The translations under genes and the position numbers were made by a program. From NCBI GenBank assembly GCA_030062745.1, contig CP099854.1, positions 17,747,337 through 17,811,336 on the forward strand: a DNA stretch of 64,000 nucleotides, in the 5' to 3' direction. Position 1 is the stretch's first letter. Every line of letters begins with the position of its first letter. Under the pieces are notes generated by a model. The model was not told the origin of the DNA. It worked only from the letters and a program-made list of their open reading frames with translations, and made no database searches. The DNA is from Capitulum mitella. Taxonomy: Eukaryota; Arthropoda; Thecostraca; Pollicipedomorpha; Pollicipedidae. Shown here in pieces: positions 63,555 to 64,000 of the stretch.

Positions 63555-63850
63555 GCCGCGTGACCTACAGTCCCTCGCTCTGATTGGCTGGTCGCTTCCG
63601 CCATTTTAAATCCTTCTGCTGGCAACCGGAAGACGATCCTTCTGCTGGCAACCGGAAGACGCTGTTTCGTCAGTTTACAATGCCCCCCGCCATCCGACGG
63701 CCAAAACAGAATTCGCCGTGTGACCTTCAGTCGCGCCATCTGACCGACGGCCAAAACAGAATTCGCCGTGTGACCTTCAGTCCCTCGCTCTGATTGGCTG
63801 GACCCTCCCGCCATTTCAAATTCTGCTGGCAACCGGAAGACGTTGCTTGG
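63555..63850. repeat. Short tandem duplications
   Basis: CCGCGTGACC/TACAGTCCCTCGCTCTGATT, TCTGCTGGCAACCGGAAGAC and GACGGCCAAAACAGAATTCG each occur two or three times. Confidence 0.85.
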
Positions 63851-63985
63851 TCACTTGAGTGTCTGAGCCACCTTGTGGGGACACGCAGCCGCAGCTCGCA
63901 GTGCAAGCAGCGATGCCGCGACAGCTCCGAGGTGTGTGTCGTGTGCGGAGAGTGGGAGTGCCGACGGAGTTCCCTCCAGTGGTGA
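63794..63985 (+). CDS. Possible exon with a Cys-rich reading, truncated by the window edge
   Basis: A plus frame ends CRDSSEVCVVCGEWECRRSS-LQW. A good donor (CAGTG|GTGAGT) lies at about 63,981. The matching segment at 63,275-63,370 has a stop in this frame and a weaker donor (GTGAAT). No family recognised. Confidence 0.2.
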   Translation: MAGPSRHFKFCWQPEDVAWSLECLSHLVGTRSRSSQCKQRCRDSSEVCVVCGEWECRRSSLQW

Positions 63986-64000
63986 GTGGCAATTGGCATT

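Overview
The window is animal (metazoan) nuclear DNA. Evidence is the split genes with GT-AG introns whose reading phases agree, a Sec24C/D-type COPII subunit, an ethanolamine-phosphate/phosphohydroxylysine phospho-lyase, CR1-like LINE debris, pogo/Tigger-like and piggyBac-like DNA transposons, tRNA-derived SINEs and very abundant minisatellites. A short (TTAGG)n tract in the loop of an inverted repeat matches the usual arthropod telomere unit. Together with the GC-rich, minisatellite-laden introns it hints at an arthropod, perhaps a crustacean, but this is a weak inference.

Layout. (1) 1-11,877, minus strand: ten exons of a Sec24C/D homologue, from its Pro/Gly/Met/Gln-rich N-terminal tail through the Zn finger into the trunk domain; the 3' half lies off the window. 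(2) 11,960-19,780: intergenic. An AT-rich island (12.0-15.8 kb) holds a LINE relic, long TC, CA and TA microsatellites and a 153-bp-arm inverted repeat with TTAGG in its loop. GC-rich sequence without a recognisable gene follows. (3) 19,787-31,375, minus strand: a class-III aminotransferase-fold phospho-lyase of 11 exons plus a tentative start exon; all phases agree and the model gives about 474 residues. (4) 31.4-54.5 kb: gene-poor, repeat-rich. It holds a 1.2-kb TTAA-flanked piggyBac-like element, long degenerate minisatellites, a 5.25-kb Tigger-like element interrupted by a second 1.73-kb Tigger-like element, another LINE relic and dispersed repeats. (5) 54.5-59.2 kb: the last two exons of a minus-strand gene (conserved MRDHP...DQ..L...WP family, possibly glycosyltransferase-like) lying between two inverted copies of one piggyBac-like element. 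(6) 59.2-64 kb: no firm gene; a 276-bp satellite array broken by a piggyBac-like end, and short duplicated segments at the right edge.

The two well-supported genes do housekeeping jobs (ER export; phospholipid- or collagen-derived amine catabolism) and nothing shows they cooperate. The most unusual pattern is in their introns. Several intron minisatellites contain the true 3' splice site plus the first bases of the next exon, so the transcript carries tandem decoy acceptors upstream of the authentic exon (five cases). The second is a three-level transposon nest in which the inner element split the transposase gene at a TA inside its C-terminal zinc-binding segment.
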